Shown here in pieces: positions 35,501-43,217 of a stretch of DNA of 64,000 bases; position 1 is the first letter of the stretch, and the number at the start of each line of letters is the position of its first letter. Source of the stretch: Alphaproteobacteria bacterium (GTDB lineage: Bacteria > Pseudomonadota > Alphaproteobacteria > Micavibrionales > Micavibrionaceae); the NCBI GenBank assembly GCA_021775955.1, contig JAJFGU010000020.1:62001-126000 (forward strand), read 5' to 3'. Under the pieces are notes generated by a model that saw only the letters and a list, made by a program, of their open reading frames with translations, was not told the origin of the DNA and did no database searches. The translations under genes were made by a program, and so were the position numbers.

Positions 35501-36024
35501 CCGCCACGCATCGCATATTCACCCGGCTCGCGCACAGTTTCGGTGCGCAGATAGCCGTTTTTTTGCAGGAAAGCCTGAAAAGATTCAGAGTCTATTTCCT
35601 CGCCCTTTATGGCCGAAATCCGGCTGTCAGAAAGCGTTTCACGTGAAACAACTTTTTGAGTCATAGCATTCACCGTGGTCAGAAGAATGCGCGGATAACG
35701 TTTTGCTTCCTTTTCCCACGATAGCAGCGCCGAAAGCGCAGCCACCCGCCGGGCCACAATTTCCTGATGCGGGGATACCCGGTCATAGGGTAAACAATCC
35801 CAGGCTGGAAAAGTCAGAACCTCAACATCCGGAGCAAGAAAGCCCAGCAATTCCGATAACGTCGCCAGCCGCGTATCATCCAGCGCCACATGAACCAGAA
35901 CACGGTCCTGCGGCATGAGGGCGCGGGCTTTTTCCGCCAGAATGCGGGCGTCCTGACCCTCCGGCGCGCCGTAAATGACACCGGTGGTTATGTCTTCCTC
36001 TGATTTTGCGGCAATATCGTGCAC
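32536..36024 (-). CDS. mfd: Transcription-repair coupling factor Mfd
   Basis: Mfd removes RNA polymerase stalled at DNA lesions and recruits UvrA. The 1162-residue protein has the UvrB-homology N-terminal part with FPAWDCLPYDR, the RNA-polymerase interaction domain with VVHVDHGVGKF, and helicase motifs including GDVGFGKTEVALRAA (Walker A), DEEQKFGVKQKE (DEEQ) and TLTATPIPRTL. The C-terminal TRCF domain ends VKGVQRLMRELSLINEPT. The GTG start at 36024 is preceded by AAGGGG. The 3' end overlaps the dehydrogenase start by 14 bases and is duplicated at 31244–31327. recG and sdhE lie nearby in the same conserved neighbourhood. Confidence 0.97.
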   Translation of the reverse strand: MHDIAAKSEEDITTGVIYGAPEGQDARILAEKARALMPQDRVLVHVALDDTRLATLSELLGFLAPDVEVLTFPAWDCLPYDRVSPHQEIVARRVAALSALLSWEKEAKRYPRILLTTVNAMTQKVVSRETLSDSRISAIKGEEIDSESFQAFLQKNGYLRTETVREPGEYAMRGGIVDLFPPGYAEPLRIDLFSNEIDKIKTFDPDTQRSLKEISEFSLFPATELFLDEDSITRFRSGYREEFGVVRDDDPLYEAVSEGRRHSGMEHWLPLFHEKMDTIFDYLPGAAFTMDHHGSQAREERLTQIRDFYEARKTLEASTARKNGKSQDVSLSGSVYHPLPVERLYMEEVWEAEELSPFGAPDGQDAGAKKGRDFADIRALPDGDVFAELKTYLSGLSQTTFIVAYSEGAKERLKGLMEVAGIGPFAECGDFDNIKRLKPEQIGIGILGLEHGFVAPDLAVVTEQDILGDRLARRSQKKRQADNFLTEVSSLSEGDLVVHVDHGVGKFVELETVKAAKTLHDCLKIEYDGGDRLFVPVENIDVLTRFGGDEGTVALDKLGGAGWQARKARVKKDLMVMAEGLLKIAAARMLRKSEKLNISEGLYNEFAARFPYAETEDQQRAINSVLADLNGDHPMDRLICGDVGFGKTEVALRAAYVAAMAGVQVAVVVPTTLLARQHYQNFTARFTGTGLRIEQLSRLVSAKDTKAAKEGLADGSVNIVIGTHALFGKGIAFANLGLLVVDEEQKFGVKQKERLKELKSNVHILTLTATPIPRTLQMSLTGVKEMSLIATPPVDRLAVRSFVLPFDPVVVRDALMREHYRGGQSFYVCPRIKDIEEVEEKLKELVPEVKFVTAHGQMSPEDLEDRISAFYEGKYDVLLATNIIESGLDIPSANTLVVHRADMFGLAQLYQIRGRVGRSKVRAYAYLTYPPHVKLNPQALKRLEVMETLDTLGAGFQLASHDMDIRGSGNLLGDQQSGHIKEVGVELYQQMLEEAVAAAREGTDIGAGVEQRWSPQINIGTSVLIPGSYIEDLNVRMSLYRRLSELETADDIESFAAELIDRFGAIPEEVNNLMDIVSIKQLCKKSGVGSVEAGPKGAVIGFHKDCPPDVEALMKWINENRGALKFRPDQKLVAIRQWDSAEKRVKGVQRLMRELSLINEPT

Positions 36025-36104
36025 CCGGCCCCTTAATCTTTGTTTGTAAAGCTTCGCGTTTTTATATATAGATTTTGCGTAGTTTAAAAGGATTTAGGGC
36101 CCAA

Positions 36105-37391
36105 ATGAGCGCGGAAACCAACCTTTCCAATAAAGACATCAAGGAAACCAGGAACAAGCTTCTGGACGATGCCGTCTTAAACGATGAGCATGGCGCGGCG
36201 AGTGCACGCGGCTTTTTGGACCGGCTTTTTGCCTTTATGTTTCGCGGCTTTGTTTACCCGCAAATCTGGGAAGACCCGGAAATTGATCTTGAGGCCATGA
36301 AAATTACACCGGACTCGCGGATTATGACGATCGCCTCGGGCGGCTGCAATGTCATGAATTACCTGACCGAAAATCCGGGCGCGGTAAAAGCTGTTGATCT
36401 CAACCCAGCCCATGTTGCTTTAACCCGGCTCAAAATTACAGCACTCAAACATCTGCCGGACTATGAAAGTTTTTTCCTGTTCTTCGGTCATGCCGATGAA
36501 AAGCGCAACATTAAGAATTACGAGGAATATATTAAACCCCATCTTGACCCCTTCTCCCGAAAATATTGGGAATCGTGGAGTCTGCTTGACGGCAAACGCA
36601 TTAATTATTTTACCAAAAACCTTTACCAATTTGGCCTTTTGGGCCGCACCATAAGCTTTGTCCATATCGTCGCTAAAATTTACGGCAAGGACCCGCGCGA
36701 GATTTTAAAAGCAACATCTTTGGAAGAACAAAAAGAAGTTTTTGACCGCACGCTCGGACCTATATTTGAAAAGAAAGCGGTGAAATGGCTGTGCAATATG
36801 CCGGTCTCACTTTACGGCCTTGGCATTCCGCCTTCGCAGTTTGACGAGCTACACAAGGCTGGCGGCGGCGACATGGCCAACCTCCTGCGCAGCCGCCTCG
36901 AGCGCCTTGCCTGTGATTTTCCCATTCAGGATAATTATTTTGCCTGGCAAGCTTTCGGCCAGGGCTATGACATTGAAAACAAGCGCGCCATTCCACGCTA
37001 TCTCACCGAGGAAAATTACAACAAGCTGAAAGAAAATGCTGGCAAGGTCGAGGTTTATCATTCCTCACTCACTGCTTTTCTTGAAGCACAGCGCGAAGAA
37101 AGCCTGGATTGCTATGTGTTCCTCGATGCGCAGGACTGGATGAACAAGGCACAACTTAATGATTTGTGGGAGCAGGTTCTGCGCACAGCCCGACCCGGAG
37201 CGCGCGTTGTTTTCCGCACCGCCGGAGAGGAATCGCCATTAAACAAAGCATTGCCGAGCGATCTTCTTGGTAAATGGAGCTACGATCCCGCCTATAGTAA
37301 AAAAATGGTCGCGCGTGACCGGTCTTCGATTTACGGCGGGTTTCATGTGTACACGCTCGGCAATGTCGAAGCGCTTAAAGTCGTAGCGTAA
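36105..37391 (+). CDS. btaA: S-adenosylmethionine:diacylglycerol 3-amino-3-carboxypropyltransferase BtaA
   Basis: BtaA moves the 3-amino-3-carboxypropyl group of SAM to diacylglycerol, the first step of betaine-lipid (DGTS) synthesis. The 428-residue protein matches the BtaA (DUF3419) family: it has a degenerate methyltransferase-like SAM site near ASGGCNVMNYL and AVDLNPAHVALTRLK, and the later SLDCYVFLDAQDW segment. ATG 36105 is chosen over an in-frame TTG at 36075; AGGG sits about five bases before it. It lies divergent to mfd and is followed within five bases by btaB. Family members are induced by phosphate limitation, but no Pho box is evident in the 80-base spacer. Confidence 0.9.
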   Translation: MSAETNLSNKDIKETRNKLLDDAVLNDEHGAASARGFLDRLFAFMFRGFVYPQIWEDPEIDLEAMKITPDSRIMTIASGGCNVMNYLTENPGAVKAVDLNPAHVALTRLKITALKHLPDYESFFLFFGHADEKRNIKNYEEYIKPHLDPFSRKYWESWSLLDGKRINYFTKNLYQFGLLGRTISFVHIVAKIYGKDPREILKATSLEEQKEVFDRTLGPIFEKKAVKWLCNMPVSLYGLGIPPSQFDELHKAGGGDMANLLRSRLERLACDFPIQDNYFAWQAFGQGYDIENKRAIPRYLTEENYNKLKENAGKVEVYHSSLTAFLEAQREESLDCYVFLDAQDWMNKAQLNDLWEQVLRTARPGARVVFRTAGEESPLNKALPSDLLGKWSYDPAYSKKMVARDRSSIYGGFHVYTLGNVEALKVVA

Positions 37392-37395
37392 AATC

Positions 37396-38049
37396 ATGAC
37401 CACCGAATCCCATATCAAAGACAGCATGGACCGGATGTACCGAATGACGCGGCATATCTATGATGCATCACGCAAATATTACCTGCTGGGCCGCGATCAT
37501 TTAATCAGCAACTTGAAACCTGGCGATGAAGAGCATATTTGCGAGGTCGGCTGCGGCACGGCACGCAATTTGATTAAACTCTCGCAACGCTACCCCACAG
37601 CCCATTTTTACGGGCTGGATGCATCCGATGAAATGCTGAAAACCGCACGGAAATCTTTAAGCAAAAACGGTGCCGATGACATCAAAGTCACGCAGGCCTA
37701 CGCGCAATCCTTCAATCCGAGCACCCTGTTCAATCTTGAAAACCCGCTAGACAAAATTATCTTTTCCTATTCGCTGTCTATGATTCCGCCCTGGCGTGAA
37801 TCAATTGACCATGCTCTGTCCCTGCTGGAAGACGGCGGCGAAATTCATATCATTGATTTTGGTGACCTCACGGGCCTGCCGAAAGCTTTTAGAAAATTTC
37901 TTTTCTGGTGGCTGGAGCTGTTCCATGTCCATCACAGACCGGAAATTCTTGAATATCTCAAACGCCTTGAATTTGAAAAAAGAGGAAGCCTTCAGTTTGA
38001 ACCGCTTTATAAAGGATATACCTGGTATGCCGTCTTCACGAAGGTCTAG
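37396..38049 (+). CDS. btaB: SAM-dependent N-methyltransferase BtaB
   Basis: BtaB methylates the product of BtaA three times to give the betaine head group. The 217-residue protein starts with MDRMYRMTRHIYDASRKYY, the hallmark of BtaB-type enzymes, followed by the SAM-binding motif ICEVGCGTARNLIKLS and FYGLDASDEMLK. The gene starts four bases after btaA's stop, so both are expressed together. Its 3' end overlaps the convergent sdhE gene by four bases. The two genes lie between mfd and sdhE, which are otherwise close neighbours, so they look inserted. Confidence 0.92.
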   Translation: MTTESHIKDSMDRMYRMTRHIYDASRKYYLLGRDHLISNLKPGDEEHICEVGCGTARNLIKLSQRYPTAHFYGLDASDEMLKTARKSLSKNGADDIKVTQAYAQSFNPSTLFNLENPLDKIIFSYSLSMIPPWRESIDHALSLLEDGGEIHIIDFGDLTGLPKAFRKFLFWWLELFHVHHRPEILEYLKRLEFEKRGSLQFEPLYKGYTWYAVFTKV

Positions 38050-38330
38050 ACAAATTTATGTGATAGCAGTTTGGCAAACACATCATTAACCACATTGGCC
38101 GGCGTTTCTTCTTTACCCGTAATCCAGTTATAAAGATCGGGATCGGGAAACTCGAGAATTTCCTCATACAAGCCCAGCTCTTCTTCAGAAAACCCCGGCA
38201 CATATTTGGCGGCAAAGGAGCCCATAATCAGGTCCATCTCCTTGGTGCCGCGATGCCCGGAGCGGAAAATAAGCCGCTTGCGCCTGTTTTCGATGTTTTC
38301 ATTTTCTGCCATAGATACTAAAATAGCCAT
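38046..38330 (-). CDS. sdhE: FAD assembly factor SdhE
   Basis: SdhE helps attach FAD covalently to succinate dehydrogenase. The 94-residue protein has the family core ENRRKRLIFRSGHRGTKEMD followed by LIMGSFAAKYVPGFSEEEL, including the RGxxE motif (RGTKE) essential in characterised members. A shorter start at 38312 is equally possible; an AGGA lies close before 38330. It is divergent from recG and ends against btaB. The order recG–sdhE–mfd is typical of alphaproteobacteria. Confidence 0.9.
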   Translation of the reverse strand: MAILVSMAENENIENRRKRLIFRSGHRGTKEMDLIMGSFAAKYVPGFSEEELGLYEEILEFPDPDLYNWITGKEETPANVVNDVFAKLLSHKFV

Positions 38331-38356
38331 ATCCTAGAATTTGAAAAGCTTTTCTT

Positions 38357-40456
38357 ATGAGCAGACCCTTTGAACTCGACCCGTTATTCCGCGCCCTCAC
38401 CGTCCTACCGGGTGTGGGGCCACGCAATGCCAAACTACTGGAAAAGCTGGTCGGTGGACCGAAAGTGCTGGATCTGCTCTGGCATCTACCAATTGATTTC
38501 GTTGACCGCCGCTTTGCCCCCACAATCAAGGACGCCCCCGACGGCAAAGTCGCCACGCTCACCGTAACCGTCGGCAAGCACATCCCCAACCAGCGTAAAG
38601 GCCAGCCTTACAAGGTCTGGTGCACGGACGAAACCGGCACCATCAATCTCGTATTTTTTCATGCGCATAAGGATTATCTCGAAAAGCAGCTCCCCTTAAA
38701 CGAAACCGTCATCGTCAGCGGCCGCATCGAGTATTACCAGGGCAACCCGCAAATGACCCATCCCGATGCGATTGGCCCGGAAAAGGATCGTGCGTCCATC
38801 GAAACCGTCGAGCCTGTTTATCCGCTGACGCAAGGAGTCACCAACAAAGTGGTCCGCAAATCGATCAAGGCCGCTCTGGGTTTTGTCCAGGAACTGCCTG
38901 AATGGCTGGATAGCGCCTATAAGGAACGCCAGAAATGGCCGGATTGGCATAAGGCGGCGGAAGAAATTCACAACCCACCCGGCGAAGAGGCGCTGGATGC
39001 GCATCACCCCGCCCGTGCGCGGCTGGCTTATGATGAATTGCTGGCCAATCAGCTAACCCTTGCCATCGTCCGCCAGAAACAACGGCAGATAAATGGCAGG
39101 AGCTTTCAATCAGGTCACGATTTGAGGAAGAAAGTTCTGGAGGTTCTACCCTTCCAATTGACCGGCGCGCAGGAACGCTCACTCCAAGAAATTGACAAAG
39201 ACATGGCCGAGCCCGCCCGCATGCTGCGCCTGCTGCAAGGCGATGTCGGCAGCGGCAAAACAATTGTGGCCTGCCTGGCGATGCTAAACGCCATCGAAAA
39301 CGGGGCGCAGGCTGCGATTATGGCGCCGACGGAAATCCTCGCCCGCCAGCATGCGGAAAGCCTAAAGCCATGGCTGGATGCGGCGGGTATTCGTTTCGTG
39401 ACCCTCACCGGACGCGACAAGGGAAAAACGCGAGAGACTCTTCTTCAACAAATTCATAACGGCGCGGCGCAGATCATCATTGGCACCCATGCAATTTTTC
39501 AGGAAGGTGTGGAGTTTGACGATTTGGGCATGGCGGTGATTGATGAGCAACACCGCTTCGGTGTCCATCAACGCTTAGAGCTATCTTCCAAGGGCAAAGG
39601 CGTCGATATTCTTGTTATGACCGCCACGCCCATCCCGCGCACCTTAGCTTTGAGTGCCTATGGCGACATGGATATCAGCCGCCTCGACGAAAAACCGCCC
39701 GGGCGCAAGCCAATTGATACCCGCCTCATTCCTATCGAAAAAATTGACCCAATGATTGAGGGCTTGCGCCGCCAGATTGAAACCGGTGCGCGTATTTACT
39801 GGGTCTGCCCGCTGGTGGAAGAATCGGAAAAGCTCGATCTTGCTGCCGCCGAGGAACGCTATGATATATTGAAACGCCTTTTTGGCGCCAAGGGAGAAGA
39901 GCGTGTCGGCCTGATCCATGGCCGCATGAAACCCACCGAAAAAGACGAGGCCATGCGCAAATTCGCGGGCGGAGAAACCGATATCCTTGTCGCCACCACC
40001 GTCATCGAAGTCGGTGTCAATGTCCCCGAAGCCACTATCATGGTTATCGAGCACGCCGAGCGTTTCGGCCTGTCGCAACTTCATCAATTACGCGGCCGGG
40101 TCGGGCGCAGCGGCGATCAATCCTATTGCTTCCTGGTTTATAGCGGCCCGCTGGGCGAAACAGCAAAGGAGCGTTTATCAATCATGCGCGAGACGGAAGA
40201 CGGTTTTTTAATTGCCGAAAAAGACCTGCAATTGCGTGGTAGCGGCGATATTTTGGGCGTGCGCCAGAGCGGTATGGCGGAATTTAAACTGGCCAATTTG
40301 TCGGTGCACGGGGAACTCCTGGCCGCCGCCCGTGATGATGCGCGGCTGATCATCGATCGTGACCCGGAGCTGAAGGGACCGCGCAGCGAGGCTCTACGCA
40401 CCCTCCTCTACCTCTTCGAACGTGACCAGGCGATCCAGAATTTGCGCAGCGGATGA
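38357..40456 (+). CDS. recG: ATP-dependent DNA helicase RecG
   Basis: RecG remodels stalled replication forks and branch-migrates Holliday junctions. The 699-residue protein has the N-terminal wedge/OB domain (CTDETGTINLVFF), Walker A GDVGSGKTIVACLAM, the DEQH box in IDEQHRFG, TATPIPRTLALS, and helicase motif VI in QLRGRVGRSG. The length is normal. It is divergent to sdhE, with 26 bases between the starts, so the two share promoter DNA. The downstream serine acetyltransferase is convergent, three bases away. Confidence 0.97.
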   Translation: MSRPFELDPLFRALTVLPGVGPRNAKLLEKLVGGPKVLDLLWHLPIDFVDRRFAPTIKDAPDGKVATLTVTVGKHIPNQRKGQPYKVWCTDETGTINLVFFHAHKDYLEKQLPLNETVIVSGRIEYYQGNPQMTHPDAIGPEKDRASIETVEPVYPLTQGVTNKVVRKSIKAALGFVQELPEWLDSAYKERQKWPDWHKAAEEIHNPPGEEALDAHHPARARLAYDELLANQLTLAIVRQKQRQINGRSFQSGHDLRKKVLEVLPFQLTGAQERSLQEIDKDMAEPARMLRLLQGDVGSGKTIVACLAMLNAIENGAQAAIMAPTEILARQHAESLKPWLDAAGIRFVTLTGRDKGKTRETLLQQIHNGAAQIIIGTHAIFQEGVEFDDLGMAVIDEQHRFGVHQRLELSSKGKGVDILVMTATPIPRTLALSAYGDMDISRLDEKPPGRKPIDTRLIPIEKIDPMIEGLRRQIETGARIYWVCPLVEESEKLDLAAAEERYDILKRLFGAKGEERVGLIHGRMKPTEKDEAMRKFAGGETDILVATTVIEVGVNVPEATIMVIEHAERFGLSQLHQLRGRVGRSGDQSYCFLVYSGPLGETAKERLSIMRETEDGFLIAEKDLQLRGSGDILGVRQSGMAEFKLANLSVHGELLAAARDDARLIIDRDPELKGPRSEALRTLLYLFERDQAIQNLRSG

Positions 40457-40459
40457 AAG

Positions 40460-41140
40460 TTAAATCCCGCTGCCCTTCCAATGCTTACGATATTCTTCTT
40501 CGGAGTCACCTTCTCCTTTGACACCCGCCTGCTCTTTCAGGGCCTTCACATCTTTCAACAAACCGTCAATCACTTCCGACACCGGATCAACGAGCTGGCG
40601 CGGCAAGCCATAGGCTTTGCCCTGGTCAGATTCTTTGCAATGGATAAGCCGCGCTGGATTACCAACCACAGTGCAGCCTGCGGGTACATCGCTGGTGACA
40701 ACGGAATTGGCACCAACTTTTGATCCTTTACCGATAGCAATGGGCCCTAAAACCTGCGCTCCAGAGCCGAGAATAACATCGTCTTCAATAGTCGGGTGTC
40801 GTTTCACTGGCTCATCTGCGCCACCCTTACCACCGAGAGTAACCGCATGATACATCCAGACATTATCACCAATGATAGCTGTCTCGCCAATCACCACACC
40901 CATACCGTGATCAATAAACAAATTCTTGCCCATTTGTGCGCCGGGATGGATTTCAATACCGGTGAAAAAGCGGCCAACATGCGATACAAACCGCGCCAGA
41001 CCTTTCAGCTTCATACCCCACAGAAAATGTGCCGCGCGGTGAAAACCTACCGCATGAAAGCCCGGATAGGAAAAGATCACTTCAAAAATGCCCGGATGGG
41101 CCGGATCACGATCCTGTATAGACTTAATCAAGCCGGACAT
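40460..41140 (-). CDS. cysE: Serine O-acetyltransferase (short EpsC type)
   Basis: CysE acetylates serine with acetyl-CoA, the first step of cysteine synthesis. The 226-residue protein is the short form: an N-terminal helical part with [15 protein letters not shown], then left-handed beta-helix hexapeptide repeats ([47 protein letters not shown]), with His residues for catalysis. A flexible C-terminal tail follows. The start overlaps the stop of the DUF502 gene by one base (TAATG), so the two are translationally coupled. Confidence 0.93.
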   Translation of the reverse strand: MSGLIKSIQDRDPAHPGIFEVIFSYPGFHAVGFHRAAHFLWGMKLKGLARFVSHVGRFFTGIEIHPGAQMGKNLFIDHGMGVVIGETAIIGDNVWMYHAVTLGGKGGADEPVKRHPTIEDDVILGSGAQVLGPIAIGKGSKVGANSVVTSDVPAGCTVVGNPARLIHCKESDQGKAYGLPRQLVDPVSEVIDGLLKDVKALKEQAGVKGEGDSEEEYRKHWKGSGI

Positions 41141-41856
41141 TACTTCTTACCCTTTTTTGTGCCCCTGTCCGGCGGCGTGATAATACCCGCAGACACCACC
41201 AGCTTGACCCCCTCCTCGACGCTCATATCGAGATAGATCAGCTCTTTCTTCGGCACAAACAACAAATAGCCCGAAGTCGGGTTGGGCGTCGTCGGCACAA
41301 AGACATTGATGGTATCTTCCTTTGTCGCGCGCTGAACCTCGCCTTCCGTTTTTCCGGTGACAAAGCCTATCGACCAGACCCCTTTGCGCGGGTATTGCAT
41401 CATCACCACCTCGCGGAAAGCCTGGGATTTCGTGGCCATGATCGTTTCGAATATCTGCTTGATAGCGCTATAGAGTGTGCGGATCACCGGCATGCGGGCG
41501 ACAATATATTCCGAGATACGGATTAAAAGCCGCCCGAGGAAATTGGTCGCAAACCAGCCAATGATAATAAAAAACACGAGCGCTATAATAAGCCCAAGGC
41601 CCGGCAGGGTCGTTTCACCGTAGAGAGCCTCATACCAGTGACCCGGCAAAATGCGGGTCACGCGGCTGTCGATAAAGGTCAGAAACACCCAAGTCAGATA
41701 GACGGTAATCGCAATCGGCGCCGTCACCAGAATCCCGGCTAGCAAATAGCCGCGCACACGACCGCCCAGCCCGCGCCTGAGGCCGTTCACATGGTCATCA
41801 ACGACCTTTTCAGCCGAGCTTTTTTCAACCTTTTTAACGGCTTTCTTTTGACTCAT
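41140..41856 (-). CDS. DUF502 family membrane protein
   Basis: The 238-residue protein has two membrane helices, at about 38–60 ([23 protein letters not shown]) and 80–108 ([21 protein letters not shown]), and then a conserved soluble part with [15 protein letters not shown] and VWSIGFVTG … [17 protein letters not shown]. These are the DUF502 (PF04367) hallmarks. The family function is unknown; it is often found near recG in alphaproteobacteria. The N-terminal 30 residues are charged. It is cotranscribed with cysE. Confidence 0.9.
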   Translation of the reverse strand: MSQKKAVKKVEKSSAEKVVDDHVNGLRRGLGGRVRGYLLAGILVTAPIAITVYLTWVFLTFIDSRVTRILPGHWYEALYGETTLPGLGLIIALVFFIIIGWFATNFLGRLLIRISEYIVARMPVIRTLYSAIKQIFETIMATKSQAFREVVMMQYPRKGVWSIGFVTGKTEGEVQRATKEDTINVFVPTTPNPTSGYLLFVPKKELIYLDMSVEEGVKLVVSAGIITPPDRGTKKGKK

Positions 41857-41987
41857 TTTTCTATCTCCTGGGGCGCATCATGGCGCGCTCAGCATGGAAA
41901 AGCAACGGTTTAAGGCAGGGTTTAAGTTGCAGGAGTTTTAAATTATGTGTTCCAATTTGGAGCTCGCGTGAGACTGATTTACATATC

Positions 41988-42016
41988 TTGACAAAGCTCC
42001 GTGAAACGGCTATAAG
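41988..42016 (+). promoter_or_regulatory. Strong sigma-70 promoter of the repeat-protein gene
   Basis: TTGACA (41988–41993) and TATAAG (42011–42016) are spaced by exactly 17 bases. Transcription would start near 42023, about 45 bases before the ATG at 42068. An inverted GGAGCT/AGCTCC pair (41959–41964 and 41995–42000) brackets the -35 region and could be an operator. Confidence 0.7.
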
Positions 42017-42067
42017 ATATCGGATTTTTCATGAAGAAAAATAACATCGTTAAAGAGGGTTTTGTTG

Positions 42068-42595
42068 ATGCCTGTGCCGCTATTCACCATTAAGCTAGAT
42101 TGTATGCCATATGACCAGCTGCGTCTTTTGGATGCATGGGAGGCTTGGGAAATACCCTGGGAACAGCAAAGAGAGTGGGTTATTCAATTATTTGGAAATG
42201 AATATGGCCATGAAAAGCCTGATCTAAAGAATCCCATTGTCTTTAACATTTGGGCAGACACTGATGAAGTACCCATAAAACAGCAAAGGCTATGGGCTAT
42301 TCGAAAGCTCGGCCAGACATGTATCTATCAGATGGAGGCGTATATGGGTCGTGGCCCTAAAAACTTTATGCACAGCACCAAAATTGAAAACGCTAACCAC
42401 AATAGCTCCGCCACATTGAACGTTTGGGCAGATGAGGATGAAATACCAATGAAGCAGCAAAGATTACGGGCTGTTCAATTATTCGGCGAGGCGTATGTTC
42501 GTGAAATGGAAGAACATATGAGCAGCAACAAAGTAGAAAAGGCCTTATGGAAGAAAATGGTGACCGCTGAGGGATTCGAACCCTCGACCTACTGA
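42068..42595 (+). CDS. Hypothetical protein with three tandem WAD…QQR repeats
   Basis: The 175-residue product has three imperfect repeats: LLDAWEAWEIPWEQQREWVI (about 18–37), NIWADTDEVPIKQQRLWAIR (about 58–80) and NVWADEDEIPMKQQRLRAVQ (about 118–140), each followed by LFG or LG and an aromatic/Met-rich helix. I know no family with this pattern. The last 13 codons lie antisense to the tRNA-Lys gene, giving the VTAEGFEPSTY tail commonly seen in translated tRNA antisense sequences; the real C terminus may be earlier or the tail may be functionless. The ATG at 42068 (RBS GAGG) is chosen over upstream TTG codons. The strong promoter upstream supports expression. Confidence 0.6.
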   Translation: MPVPLFTIKLDCMPYDQLRLLDAWEAWEIPWEQQREWVIQLFGNEYGHEKPDLKNPIVFNIWADTDEVPIKQQRLWAIRKLGQTCIYQMEAYMGRGPKNFMHSTKIENANHNSSATLNVWADEDEIPMKQQRLRAVQLFGEAYVREMEEHMSSNKVEKALWKKMVTAEGFEPSTY

Positions 42596-42633
42596 TTAAA
42601 AGTCAGTTGCTCTACCAGCTGAGCTAAGCGGTC
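42558..42633 (-). tRNA. tRNA-Lys (UUU)
   Basis: The reverse complement is a 76-nt tRNA with encoded CCA. The acceptor stem pairs GACCGCT with AGCGGTC, the D arm has TAGCTCAGCTGGTAGAGC, the anticodon loop CTTTTAA carries TTT, and the T arm reads GGTTCGAATCC. It decodes AAA/AAG. The 3' end overlaps the end of the hypothetical repeat-protein gene on the other strand by about 38 bases. Confidence 0.95.
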
Positions 42634-42707
42634 ATTCGTTGCATAAAGCCTTACGAACCGTGGCAAGATATGGCTTTGGCGGCAAATCGTCAAGCTTTTC
42701 CAATAGA

Positions 42708-43217
42708 TTACTTTCCGACCCTATCCTGCAGCTTTTCTGCCACCTGCGGGGTCACAAATTCTCCAACCTCGCCGCCAAGACCAGCAACCTCCTTGACCAT
42801 GCTTGCCGATACGAATTGCCACTCATCCGAAGCCATGAGATAGACCATCTCAATACTGGGGTCGAGCTTGGCATTCATGCCGGATAGCTGGAATTCATAC
42901 TCGAAATCCGATACGGCGCGCAGACCGCGAAAAATACACGACGCCCCGACATCCTTGGCAAAATTAACCAAAAGAGTGCTAAAAGGGCGCACTTCGATCT
43001 CGCAGCCCTTGTCCTCCATAGTTTCAATATCATTGCGAACCATGTCGTGCCTCTCTTCCAGGCTGAACAGCGGGCTCTTGCCGGGATTATCCGCCACCGC
43101 CACGATCAGATGATCGACCAGACGGCTGGTACGGCGGATCAGGTGCAAATGCCCCCTGGTCACCGGATCGAACGTGCCGGGGTAGATGCCTGTGCGGTGT
43201 TTGGGGTTATTCGTCAT
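42708..43217 (-). CDS. coaD: Phosphopantetheine adenylyltransferase
   Basis: CoaD joins phosphopantetheine and ATP to dephospho-CoA in coenzyme A synthesis. The 169-residue protein has the nucleotidyltransferase motif [14 protein letters not shown] with the HxGH-like TRGHLH, the [14 protein letters not shown] segment and the ISSSMVKE-like [10 protein letters not shown] end. The start at ATG 43217 lies inside the end of gyrA and overlaps it by 11 bases, which implies translational coupling. An upstream start at 43238 is not needed. tRNA-Lys lies 75 bases downstream on the same strand. Confidence 0.95.
   Translation of the reverse strand: MTNNPKHRTGIYPGTFDPVTRGHLHLIRRTSRLVDHLIVAVADNPGKSPLFSLEERHDMVRNDIETMEDKGCEIEVRPFSTLLVNFAKDVGASCIFRGLRAVSDFEYEFQLSGMNAKLDPSIEMVYLMASDEWQFVSASMVKEVAGLGGEVGEFVTPQVAEKLQDRVGK

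Noticed and set aside
42562-42595. VTAEGFEPSTY as a real conserved C terminus
   Set aside because: This peptide is the usual translation of tRNA antisense DNA, so the similarity to database proteins carrying it would be an artefact.
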